This document shows positions 53,043-61,229 of a DNA stretch of 64,000 nucleotides, piece by piece (the first letter of the stretch is position 1; every line of letters starts with the position of its first letter). The stretch is taken from contig JAJPIS010000019.1 in NCBI GenBank assembly GCA_021324635.1, forward strand, positions 1 to 64,000. Direction: 5' to 3'. Under the pieces are notes generated by a model that ran no database searches, was not told the DNA's origin, and saw nothing but the letters and a program-made list of their open reading frames with translations. The translations under genes were made by a program, and so were the position numbers. This DNA comes from Gemmatimonadota bacterium. Lineage in GTDB: Bacteria > Gemmatimonadota > Gemmatimonadetes > Gemmatimonadales > Gemmatimonadaceae.

Positions 53043-54956
53043 TCAGACGCGTCGCGGGGCCGTGGCGCGGCGCATCGCGAGCCGCGCCAGGAGCCCGAGG
53101 TGGCCGACCACCGTGCGCAGCACCTTCATCTTCGATCGCCCGATCATCCGCACCTCGAGCGTGGTCGGGAACTCGACGATCCGCGAGCCGTGGAGGTCGA
53201 GCCACCCGAGCATCTCGGCGACGCCGAGGAAGCCGGTGTGCGCCACCCGGACTGCCGACGCCGCGCTCCGGCGGTAGACGCGGAAGCAGCTCGTGTACGT
53301 GTTGAGCTTGTGGTGCAGCACGAGCCGGTAGAGGTGGGAGAGCGACTTGGAGAGCCCGAGCCGCCACCGCGGGACGTTGCGGACCTGCCCGTCGGGATGG
53401 TACGGCGAGGCCGTCACGAGATCGACGCCGTCGGCCAGGAGCGGAATCATGCGCCCGAGCTCGTGCGGGTCGTACGTGCAGTCACAGTCCATCGAGCAGA
53501 CGATGTCGGTTGTCGCCCGCTGGATGCCGGTGAGGATGCCGGCGGCCACCCCGCGATTCACCGCGTGCCGAATGAGGACGCAGTTCGGCTTGGCGCCGAA
53601 GACGCGATGGAGCGCGTCCCACGTCCCGTCCGTGCTGTGGTCGTCGACGAAGATGAACGTGAAGTCGTACTGGGTGAGCCGCGCCTCGACGCTCGCCAGC
53701 GTGTTGGCGAGGTATGGGAGGATCAACTCCTCGTTGTAGCACGGGATGATGACCGACACCGGCGTCGGCGCGGCGACGGCGGCCGTCGTGAACGCCGCGA
53801 TCCCGCCCGTCTCCGCGAGTGTCTCGCCCCCGCCGCCCCCGCCGCCCCCGCCACCCCCGCCACCCCCGCCACCCGCGCCCGCCGCCGCTCCGGCCGGAAT
53901 CAGGTTGACGACGCCGCCCGACGTGCGCACGCGACGTCGCGGCTCCGTGGCGACCACCGGCTCCGCGGTCAACCCCAGATACGCCGCGGCGCTCGTGAAC
54001 TCGTAGCGCTGCATGAAGTACTGGAGGTAGTCCGCCATCCGATCGAGGTTCCGGTACTGGCGGATCCGCGAAAACCAGGGTGCCGAGTTGATCTTCGGTT
54101 GATCCGGATCAAGCTCCCAGGTGTGGAAATACATCACGAACGGGGCGGTGTACGTGCGCGTCCAGTGTGCGACGGCGCGGCGCACGAACCCCTGCGGGAA
54201 CTGCCGGAAGTAGTTGCCGCCCGCGATCGGAATCAGAAAGCCGAAGAGGTCGACGGTCGAGATCGGCAGCTCCCAGAGCGTACGCTCGCCGCACCGATGG
54301 AGGTGCGTGAAGCGGCGCCAGGGCTGCGAGTGATAGCGTCGCAGGATCGGACCGATGCTCGAGTCGTATTCGTAGCCTTCCTCGGCCAGCACGTCGAGCG
54401 CCCACAAGTCATTCGGCTGGAACCAGAAGTCGGCGACACGATACCCCAGCACCCGCCGGCCGCCCGCCCGCTCCAGCGCCTCCCGCGCACGCGTGAGATC
54501 ATCCCGGAACTCGCCCGGCGTGAGTTGCCCGATGTTCCGGTGGTAATAGCCCTTGCTGGCGACCTCGTGCCCGCGCTCGGCCACCAGCCGCACCAGCTCG
54601 GGCATGGTGTCGGCGACCCATCCGAGCACGAAGAACGTCGCGCGGGCCTTGAACTGGTCGAGCAGGTCGAGCGTCCGATTGGTGCTGTACTCCAGGCGCC
54701 GCTCGAATCGATACCACTGTCCCCGCTGAATGACGCGATTGAAGGCGCCGACCTGGTAGTAGTCCTCGAGCGCGATCGTGAGGATGTGCGGGCCGACGGG
54801 GAACGGGTCGGCGCCGGCGCTCGCGCGCCGCACCGGAGCCGTCCCGTTGGCCGCCGAGGCGCCAAAACGCACCGGCTGGAGGTCGCGAGCCGAGCGCGCC
54901 CCCGGCGTCCAGGGCGACGGGGCGTTCTTTGAGCCGAGCGAGCCTTTCACGGGCAT
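53043..54956 (-). CDS. fusion of a degenerate DUF3473-type deacetylase and a family 2 glycosyltransferase
   Basis: 637 residues. Residues 55-350 match the XrtA-type deacetylase at 16.6 kb but the catalytic motifs are altered: TVDVEEYFQV becomes TIALEDYYQV, SHGWWH becomes SKGYYH and RAPSFS becomes RVADFW. A linker with a run of 16 glycines follows. Residues 400-637 are a GT-A domain (VSVIIPCYNEE, IFVDDHSTDGT, SMDCDCTYDP) like dolichol-phosphate mannosyltransferases. The deacetylase half is probably inactive and may bind glycan; the GT2 half looks functional. Confidence 0.87.
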   Translation of the reverse strand: MPVKGSLGSKNAPSPWTPGARSARDLQPVRFGASAANGTAPVRRASAGADPFPVGPHILTIALEDYYQVGAFNRVIQRGQWYRFERRLEYSTNRTLDLLDQFKARATFFVLGWVADTMPELVRLVAERGHEVASKGYYHRNIGQLTPGEFRDDLTRAREALERAGGRRVLGYRVADFWFQPNDLWALDVLAEEGYEYDSSIGPILRRYHSQPWRRFTHLHRCGERTLWELPISTVDLFGFLIPIAGGNYFRQFPQGFVRRAVAHWTRTYTAPFVMYFHTWELDPDQPKINSAPWFSRIRQYRNLDRMADYLQYFMQRYEFTSAAAYLGLTAEPVVATEPRRRVRTSGGVVNLIPAGAAAGAGGGGGGGGGGGGGGGGETLAETGGIAAFTTAAVAAPTPVSVIIPCYNEELILPYLANTLASVEARLTQYDFTFIFVDDHSTDGTWDALHRVFGAKPNCVLIRHAVNRGVAAGILTGIQRATTDIVCSMDCDCTYDPHELGRMIPLLADGVDLVTASPYHPDGQVRNVPRWRLGLSKSLSHLYRLVLHHKLNTYTSCFRVYRRSAASAVRVAHTGFLGVAEMLGWLDLHGSRIVEFPTTLEVRMIGRSKMKVLRTVVGHLGLLARLAMRRATAPRRV

Positions 54957-55351
54957 CTACCTCAGCAAGCCGGCGGCCACTCCGGTGGCCCCCGCCGCCA
55001 TCCAGGCAGGCTGTGTCCGGGAACAACCAAGCCATTCCCGTTGAAGGACTTGCGAACACAGAATGAACATACGTGTCCCAAGGGTAGCGACATGTGACGG
55101 TCTGCTTCCCACGAGGTCTCCCACAAGTGTCGCAGCGCAGCCACACCCGAGCCGTCGAGAGGAGCGACACCGCCAGTTCTCGCTGTGGCGCCCCGGCCGA
55201 CGGCAAACAAGCCCGCGACGTCTACCCGGCGTCTACCCGGCGTCTACCCGGCGTCTACCCGGCGCCGTCACAACTCGTGCCGGGCGCGACGCGCCGTGTA
55301 CAACCGGCAAAGACTGGTCCGCTGTCCTGCGGCACAGTAGAGTGACTCTCC
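54957..55351. other. divergent intergenic region
   Basis: About 395 bp between the divergent fusion gene and a GT4 gene. Apart from the 11-bp tandem repeat at 55219-55262 I see no RNA motif or gene. Promoters in both directions must lie here but none is clear enough to mark. Confidence 0.4.
55219..55262. repeat. four perfect copies of an 11-bp tandem repeat
   Basis: The unit CGTCTACCCGG is repeated four times without mismatch, ending about 90 bp before the GT4 start. An 11-bp period keeps copies nearly on one face of the helix. Function unknown. Confidence 0.88.
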
Positions 55352-56593
55352 GTGCGAGAGCCGTCCCGAGCGCTGTCCATCCTCCACGTCCTCGCACCGG
55401 CCCCGGTGGGCGGGCTGGAACGCGTGGTTCAGGCGCTCGCGGCCGGACAGGCCCGTCGAGGACACGCGGTCGCCGTCGCCCCGATCCTGACCGGGCACGA
55501 CGGCCCGTCGCGCCTGTCGGACCTGATCGATCGGGTCCCCTTCATCGCAGCGCTGTCGGCCGCGGCACCAGGGGTCGCGATCCTCCCGGTGCTGGTCGGC
55601 GGCCGCGGCTACCGGCAGGAGCGGGCCGCGATTGCAGGGCTGGCCGCCCACCCCGGAGGCGCGAGGCCGGCGGCCGACGTCGTCCACACGCACGGGTACC
55701 GGCCGGATGTGGTCGACGCGCTCCACGCCCGGGCGCGCGGCTATCCGATCGTCACCACGGTGCACGGCTTCACCGGCGGTGGCTGGCGGAACCGCCTCTA
55801 CGAGCGCCTCCAGCGGCGGGCTTTCCGGCGCTTCGATGCCGTGGTGGCCGTGTCGGCGCCCATGGTCGAGGACCTCGTCCGGAACGGCGTGGCGCGATCG
55901 CGCATCCACCTCGTTCCCAACGCCTACGCCGCGCCCGGTCCCCCGCTCGCGCGCGATGCGGCCCGGGCCGCGCTCGGTCTGTCGCCGGACGAGTTCGTGA
56001 TCGGATGGGTCGGTCGAATCTCGGCCGAGAAGGGCCTGGATGTGTTGCTCGACGCTCTCGCGCGTGACCGGCGGTCGGCCGTGGCCGTCCTCGGGGTTGG
56101 ACGCGAGCGCACGGCGCTCGAGGCGCGGGCGCAGCGCGCAGGGATCGCGGCCATGGTCAGGTGGCTCGGTCTCGTTCCCGATGCCGGGCGGTTGTTCCGC
56201 GCGTTCGATGTATTCGTGCTGAGCTCGCGCACCGAGGGGACTCCGATCGCGCTCTTCGAGGCCATGGATGCGAACGTTCCGATCATCGCGACGGCAGTCG
56301 GGGGCGTTCCGGCGGTCGTGAGCCCGGCCGAAGCGGTGCTGGTTCCGTCGGAGGACCCGGCGGCGCTCGCGGCCGCGATCCGCGGCGTCCGCGACGACCC
56401 GACCTCTGCCGGCCGGCGGGCCGCCGCGGCTCGCGAGCGGCTACGAGCCGTCTACGGGCCCGAACGCTGGGTGGACCGATACGACGATGTCTATCGCGCG
56501 ATCGTGCGTGACGCGCCCGGTGACGCCGCGGCCCCCCCCGCCCCCGGGGGTGACGTCGTGAGCCCCGACGAGCGCACGATGAACCCACGATGA
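55352..56593 (+). CDS. glycosyltransferase family 4
   Basis: 413 residues from a GTG. GT4 features include LAPAPVGGLERVVQAL, VVHTHGYRPD, VPNAYAAPG, IGWVGRISAEKGLDVLL and the donor site SSRTEGTPIALFEAMDANVP. The final residues MNPR overlap a 19-bp direct repeat shared with the start region of the next gene. It is followed by a GT2 gene 19 bp downstream. Confidence 0.9.
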   Translation: MREPSRALSILHVLAPAPVGGLERVVQALAAGQARRGHAVAVAPILTGHDGPSRLSDLIDRVPFIAALSAAAPGVAILPVLVGGRGYRQERAAIAGLAAHPGGARPAADVVHTHGYRPDVVDALHARARGYPIVTTVHGFTGGGWRNRLYERLQRRAFRRFDAVVAVSAPMVEDLVRNGVARSRIHLVPNAYAAPGPPLARDAARAALGLSPDEFVIGWVGRISAEKGLDVLLDALARDRRSAVAVLGVGRERTALEARAQRAGIAAMVRWLGLVPDAGRLFRAFDVFVLSSRTEGTPIALFEAMDANVPIIATAVGGVPAVVSPAEAVLVPSEDPAALAAAIRGVRDDPTSAGRRAAAARERLRAVYGPERWVDRYDDVYRAIVRDAPGDAAAPPAPGGDVVSPDERTMNPR

Positions 56594-56618
56594 GCCGCGC
56601 GATGAACCCACGATGAGC
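56577..56618. repeat. 19-bp direct repeat at the GT4/GT2 junction
   Basis: The sequence CGATGAACCCACGATGAGC occurs at 56577-56595 and again at 56600-56618. The first copy holds the GT4 stop codon, the second the GT2 start codon, so a small duplication seems to have created the present junction. Confidence 0.85.
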
Positions 56619-57920
56619 GTCATCGACGTCGTCGCCCTGGGATTCGTGCTCGCGCCCGCCCTGATGCTCGGCTACGCCTACATCGGGTATCCTGTTGTCC
56701 TTGCCCTGCTCGCCCCGCTCGCCTCGGCCGCCCGCGCCCGGTCCGCGCGGACGCGCGGGGTGCCCCGTGGGTCCTCGTCCAGCTCGGTCACCGACTCGGC
56801 CACGAACTCGGCCGCCGCTTCGGCTGCCGCCTTGTGCCCCGAGCGGCCCGGGCGCTCCGAATGTCCCGGAGCCGGCGAGTGGCCGGAGATCACGATCACC
56901 GTGCCGGCCTACAACGAAGCCCGCTCGATCGCCGCGACGCTCGACAATCTGTTGGCGCTCGACTACCCAGCGGAGCGCCGCCACATCCTGGTCGTGTCCG
57001 ACGCGTCCACCGATGACACCGACGCGATCGTTCGGCGATACGAGTCTCGCGGGGTCGAGCTACTCCGGCTCCCGGAGCGGGGGGGGAAGACGGCCGCCGA
57101 GAACGCCGCGGCCCGCCACGTCCGATCGGGGCTGATCGTGAACACCGACGCCTCGGTCCGCGTGCTGCCGCAGGCGATGAAGCCGCTCGTGCGGGCGTTC
57201 GCCGACCCGACGGTCGGCGTCGCCTCCGGGCGCGATGTCAGCACCGGGGACGAGGCGGTGGAAGGGAACCGCGGCGAGTCCGGCTACGTCGGCTACGAGA
57301 TGTGGGTCCGCGGGCTCGAGACGCGCGTGGGGTCGATCATCGGCGCCAGCGGCTGCTTCTACGCATTCCGTCGGGACGTGTACGATCCGAGCTTCCCACC
57401 GGAGCTGAGCCGCGACTTCGCGAGCGTGCTCATTGCCCGCGAGCTGGGGTACCGGTCGGTCTCCGTCGACGCGGCGGTGTGCGTCGTCCCGCGCACGACG
57501 TCCCTCGAGGCCGAGTTCCGGCGCAAGGTGCGGACGATGGCGCGGGGGCTGGCGACGCTCTGGCACAAACGGGCCCTCCTCGATCCCACGCGGTACGGAG
57601 TGTTCGCCTTCATGCTGCTGAGCCACAAGCTCGCGCGCTGGCTGGTGTACGCCCTGCTCCCCTTTGGTCTCGTCGGGCTGCTCATCCTGAGCCCGGGCCA
57701 CCCGGCGGCGGCGGTCGCGGTCGTGATCGCCGCCCTCGGCATGGTGGTCGGTGCCCTTGGGCTCCGGCGATCGGTGGCCGGCGCCGCGGCACCGCCGCCG
57801 CGGCCCGTGGCGCTCGCCGCGTTCGCCTGGGCGAGCGCGCTCGCCGGCGTCCTCGCCTGGCGCGACGCGCTGGTCGGCCGGCGGCGCGCGGTGTGGGAGC
57901 CTACCCGGCGGCCGACGTGA
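56613..57920 (+). CDS. membrane-bound glycosyltransferase family 2 (cellulose-synthase-like)
   Basis: 435 residues. It has one N-terminal helix, a GT-A domain (ITIVPAYNEARSIAATL-like, VVSDASTDDTD, VNTDASV) and an acceptor region RDFASVLIARELG. A QxxRW-like segment (EFRRKVRTMARG) and three C-terminal helices follow. This layout matches processive or membrane-linked GT2 enzymes. It is convergent with the UbiA-type gene, overlapping it by 20 bp. Confidence 0.87.
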   Translation: MSVIDVVALGFVLAPALMLGYAYIGYPVVLALLAPLASAARARSARTRGVPRGSSSSSVTDSATNSAAASAAALCPERPGRSECPGAGEWPEITITVPAYNEARSIAATLDNLLALDYPAERRHILVVSDASTDDTDAIVRRYESRGVELLRLPERGGKTAAENAAARHVRSGLIVNTDASVRVLPQAMKPLVRAFADPTVGVASGRDVSTGDEAVEGNRGESGYVGYEMWVRGLETRVGSIIGASGCFYAFRRDVYDPSFPPELSRDFASVLIARELGYRSVSVDAAVCVVPRTTSLEAEFRRKVRTMARGLATLWHKRALLDPTRYGVFAFMLLSHKLARWLVYALLPFGLVGLLILSPGHPAAAVAVVIAALGMVVGALGLRRSVAGAAAPPPRPVALAAFAWASALAGVLAWRDALVGRRRAVWEPTRRPT

Positions 57921-58854
57921 GCCGCCAGACGCACACGAGCGCCCAGGCGATCACCGTCAGGATCAGCGTCCGGTCGGCCCACACGGCTTCGGTCGGCGTC
58001 TCGCCCTTGCCGCCGCGCTCGACCAGGAACCAGTACCGAAAGAGCCCGAACAGCACGAAGGGCATCGAGACGTTGAGGCGCGGCTTGACGGTGACGACGA
58101 ACAGGCCGTAGAAGACGATCGCGCTGAGCGCCGCCGTCTCCGCATAGCGGTCGAGCAGGCGCAGTGTGTAGAACTGGAGGACCGACCGGCTGGCCGCGCC
58201 GCTGGTGGCCAGCTCCTCCCGCCGCTTGATCGCCGCCAGGTAGAGCGCGAGCGACAGGGTCGTGATCAGCGTCCACGATGAGACCGGGACCGCGATCGCC
58301 GCGGCGCCCGCGTAGACTCGCAGCACGAAGCCCGCGGCCAGGACGAAGATATCGACGACCGGGACCCGCTTGAGCCGCAGCGAGTAGGCGATGTTGAGCG
58401 CGAGGTAGCCAGCCGCGACCGCCGCCGTCTCGACGCTCCAGGCGAACGCGGCGACGAGCGGCACGACGAGCATGGCGAGGACGATGCGGGCGTCGGACAT
58501 CGACAACGCGCCGCTCGCGAGCGGGCGGGTGCGCGACTTGACCGGGTGGAGGGCGTCGGCCCGCGCGTCCACCATGTCGTTGATGACGTAGCCCGCCGAC
58601 GCGGCCACGCAGAAGAGCAGGAACGCGAGCGCGGCGGCGGCAACCGCCCGGGAGTCGAAGACCAACCCCGAGAAGATCAGTGGGGCCAGGACGAAGCCGT
58701 TCTTGACCCACTGCCGCGGGCGGAGCAGCCGCGCGAACGCTTCCACTCGCCGCATCGGCGCCGCCGGCGGCGGCGTCGGCGCCGGCCGCGCCGCTGACGG
58801 CTCCGGTGACGACCCGCGCGACGCGCCGGGGGTGGTCACGGAGCCGCCCGTCAC
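57901..58854 (-). CDS. UbiA-family prenyltransferase, decaprenyl-phosphate phosphoribosyltransferase-like
   Basis: 317 residues, eight to nine helices after a Pro/Ala-rich N-terminus. The first Asp-rich motif is NDMVDARAD and the region RPLASGALS follows, typical of the DPPR synthase branch (LLRPRQWVKNGFVLAPL). That enzyme makes polyprenyl-phosphoribose, the precursor of lipid-linked arabinose or ribose. Its position next to the priming sugar transferase suggests a pentose in the glycan, but this is inference. Confidence 0.82.
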   Translation of the reverse strand: MTGGSVTTPGASRGSSPEPSAARPAPTPPPAAPMRRVEAFARLLRPRQWVKNGFVLAPLIFSGLVFDSRAVAAAALAFLLFCVAASAGYVINDMVDARADALHPVKSRTRPLASGALSMSDARIVLAMLVVPLVAAFAWSVETAAVAAGYLALNIAYSLRLKRVPVVDIFVLAAGFVLRVYAGAAAIAVPVSSWTLITTLSLALYLAAIKRREELATSGAASRSVLQFYTLRLLDRYAETAALSAIVFYGLFVVTVKPRLNVSMPFVLFGLFRYWFLVERGGKGETPTEAVWADRTLILTVIAWALVCVWRLTSAAG

Positions 58855-58867
58855 GAGGCGCGCGCGG

Positions 58868-59749
58868 CTACCAGCCGCCGCGCTTGAAGAGCATCACCGG
58901 GACGGTCTTCAGCATGATGCGGACGTCCTCCGCGACGCTCTGCCGGCGCAGGTACTCCAGATCGTAGCGGACCTTCTGGCGCACATCGTCCAGGGTCTGG
59001 TCGTACGAGTGGTTGATCTGCGCCAGCCCGGTGATCCCGGGCTTGGCCCGGTGGCGGAGGGCGTATTCCGAGATGTCCTTCCGCAGTTGCGCGACGATCG
59101 AGGGGCGCTCGGGCCGCGGCCCGACGATGTTCATGTCACCCTTGAGCACGTTGAACAGCTGCGGGAGCTCGTCGAGTCGCGTCTTCCGGAGCACGCGCCC
59201 GACCGGCGTCACCCGCGGGTCGTTGGGTGTCGCCCAGACGGCCCCGCACTGGCGCTCGGCATCCACGTACATCGACCGGAACTTGTACATGGTGAAGACG
59301 CACCCGCCGGCGTCCCGGGCGCGCCGGTCGTAGAGCGCCAGGGCGCGGCGGGAGCGCCGATCGATGCCGACGCGCGACTGCATGTAGAGGATCGGGCCCG
59401 GCGAGGTCAGTCGGACGAGCAGGGCCACGACCAGAAAGACGGGACTGAGGATCACGATCGCGAGCAGCGCGAGGGTCACGTTGAGTGCCCGGCTCGTGCT
59501 CTCGGACCGGGATCGGATGGCGCGCATGACGTGCGCGCCGGTCGTGCGGGTCGACGGGACTCCGTCGGCGTTCCGAAGGACGGGGATCGAGCGGGGCTCA
59601 TCGCTCAACGCCCGCGCCGCGGCGCCCCGGGCCCTGAGGTCGCCCGCCGCGCGGGCGGCGGCGGCCGCCCCCGAGGCGGCGGCAAAGTCGGGCACGATCG
59701 CGCCCGTGGCCATCGCGGAGAGGTCGAGCTGCGAACGAGAGAGATCCAT
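58868..59749 (-). CDS. priming sugar transferase (polyprenyl-phosphate hexose-1-phosphate transferase)
   Basis: 293 residues, a short WcaJ/WbaP-type enzyme lacking the multi-helix N-terminal domain. An 80-residue Ala-rich tail precedes one membrane helix (LNVTLALLAIVILSPVFLVVALL). The catalytic domain has MYKFRSM, RKTRLDELPQLFNVLKG, NIVGPRPE and AKPGITGLAQI. It attaches the first sugar phosphate to the lipid carrier and so starts repeat-unit assembly. Confidence 0.93.
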   Translation of the reverse strand: MDLSRSQLDLSAMATGAIVPDFAAASGAAAAARAAGDLRARGAAARALSDEPRSIPVLRNADGVPSTRTTGAHVMRAIRSRSESTSRALNVTLALLAIVILSPVFLVVALLVRLTSPGPILYMQSRVGIDRRSRRALALYDRRARDAGGCVFTMYKFRSMYVDAERQCGAVWATPNDPRVTPVGRVLRKTRLDELPQLFNVLKGDMNIVGPRPERPSIVAQLRKDISEYALRHRAKPGITGLAQINHSYDQTLDDVRQKVRYDLEYLRRQSVAEDVRIMLKTVPVMLFKRGGW

Positions 59750-59767
59750 AAAGGGGTCGGGGAAATG

Positions 59768-60622
59768 CTATCGGGTCGCGATGATGGCGATGCTGGTACC
59801 GATGCCGGCGACCACGCCTACGATTTCCAGGATGCGCAACGCGTTCCCTCCCGCCGGCCGCTCGGGTACGATGAGCTGATCGCCGGGGCGGAGGTCGAGC
59901 TGGTCGATCGTCTCACCACGCGCCATCGCCGTCTCGACGGCCTTGGCCGGGAGCACGACGTCGGGTCCCCGGCGGACGACGGTCTTGTTCACGTTGGCCG
60001 AGGTGGTGGGACCGCCCGCGCGCATGAGCATGTCGCTCACGAGCGCGTCGGCCGGCGCGGAGTAGTAGCCCGGACGCTGGACCTGGCCGAGAACCGCCAC
60101 CCGGACGAGCGGCGTCGCGCGCACCACGGGGTTGCGCAGGTACCGCGCGATCTCCTGTGCCAGCCGGGCCTGAAGCTCCGAGTGCAGGACGCCGTGCAAC
60201 GAGACGTCCGTCAGGTTGTCGAGGTGCACGACCTGACCCTCCCGCACGGTGACGGTGTCGGTGAGCGCCGACTCTCCCTGCACCGTGAGGGCGATCCGAT
60301 CACCGACCTGGAAGTCACCATTGGTGAGCCGCTGCTGCGCCTTGGCGCCCGCGGCACCACCGGCGGCGGCGATCCGCTCGAGATCGGCGCGCGTCGCGAA
60401 CTGCCCGATCCCCAGGGCGTCGGGACGGTAGGGCGCCGCTTGCGCCTCGCTCCCCTGCTGCGAGCGAAGCGCCCCCGGGACCACGATGGCGACCAACCAC
60501 GCCGCCGCCACCAGGCAGCGGCGGGCGACGACCGCCGCTTGCGCGGGGCGCGATGGCGGCTGGACCGCCTGAGTGACGAGAGATCGGACGACGGATCGGG
60601 TCACGAGATGCAACGGCGGCAA
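59768..60622 (-). CDS. polysaccharide export protein (Wza/GumB-like)
   Basis: 284 residues from a TTG, with a GTG at 60604 as an alternative. A hydrophobic signal segment (LVAAAWLVAIVVPGAL) precedes a Poly_export domain (NGDFQVGDRIALTVQGE) and an SLBB-like region (VAVLGQVQRPGYYSAPADA). A C-terminal hydrophobic helix (ILEIVGVVAGIGTSIAIIA) could cross the outer membrane as in Wza. It lacks a lipobox. It is the first gene of the minus-strand operon with the sugar transferase and UbiA genes. Confidence 0.87.
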   Translation of the reverse strand: MPPLHLVTRSVVRSLVTQAVQPPSRPAQAAVVARRCLVAAAWLVAIVVPGALRSQQGSEAQAAPYRPDALGIGQFATRADLERIAAAGGAAGAKAQQRLTNGDFQVGDRIALTVQGESALTDTVTVREGQVVHLDNLTDVSLHGVLHSELQARLAQEIARYLRNPVVRATPLVRVAVLGQVQRPGYYSAPADALVSDMLMRAGGPTTSANVNKTVVRRGPDVVLPAKAVETAMARGETIDQLDLRPGDQLIVPERPAGGNALRILEIVGVVAGIGTSIAIIATR

Positions 60623-61229
60623 TGGAGAGAGGGGTGTCCGGGGTGGAAGAGCCTTGCCTCGCCCCCGGCATACGCACCAGCCGTGCTACCGACCGACTCG
60701 CCTCGACTTGCGACTAACTCCTTATGGCCACGCGCCTTGCAGTCATCGCCCGCCGCCTTGCGCCCGCACGACATGCGCAATGTGTGGGGTCTGAACCACA
60801 CGTCTGTAGCGAGTTGCAGCATGCCTGGGACCAGTGATCGATTTGCGTGCCACGCGGCCGACGCTCGGGGTACGTCGGGGCGGCTGACCACGCGACCGGG
60901 CGAGGGACCGCAGGACCGGCGCGATGTCGGCGCAATCGCCGCCGGCAGGACGTCGCGTCGGCGTTCGTCCCGCGCGGTGCCGAGCGGTGTCCGACGCGGC
61001 GATCCCACGTGATCCAACCTCTCGGATGCGGCGCGTGGGCGCTCAGGGCGGGCCCCATGCGACCGGGTGACGTTCGTGTCTCGGTGTGTCACGATCCGAC
61101 ATCGATGGTGTGGGATCGGTGCGTCATCTCTACAATATGGCTGAGCACGCCGCCAGGACCAAAGCCGTTGTACGAAAGGGGCTTTGTCCCGTCCCGGCCC
61201 CCCGCACGAGACGTGCATCGCGGCCGAGC
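60623..61229. other. divergent intergenic region upstream of the export operon
   Basis: About 600 bp without a convincing gene, though the REC-GGDEF gene might start as early as 61137. It contains a small hairpin GTGTGG/CCACAC at 60782-60801 and no riboswitch signature that I can find. Promoters for both the export operon and the REC-GGDEF gene should lie here. Confidence 0.4.

Noticed and set aside
55200..55320. GGCAAAC and GGCAAAG segments suggesting a fourth c-di-GMP riboswitch
   Set aside because: The GAAA-capped P2 hairpin and GCAAAGC segment do not follow, and the 3' signature is missing.
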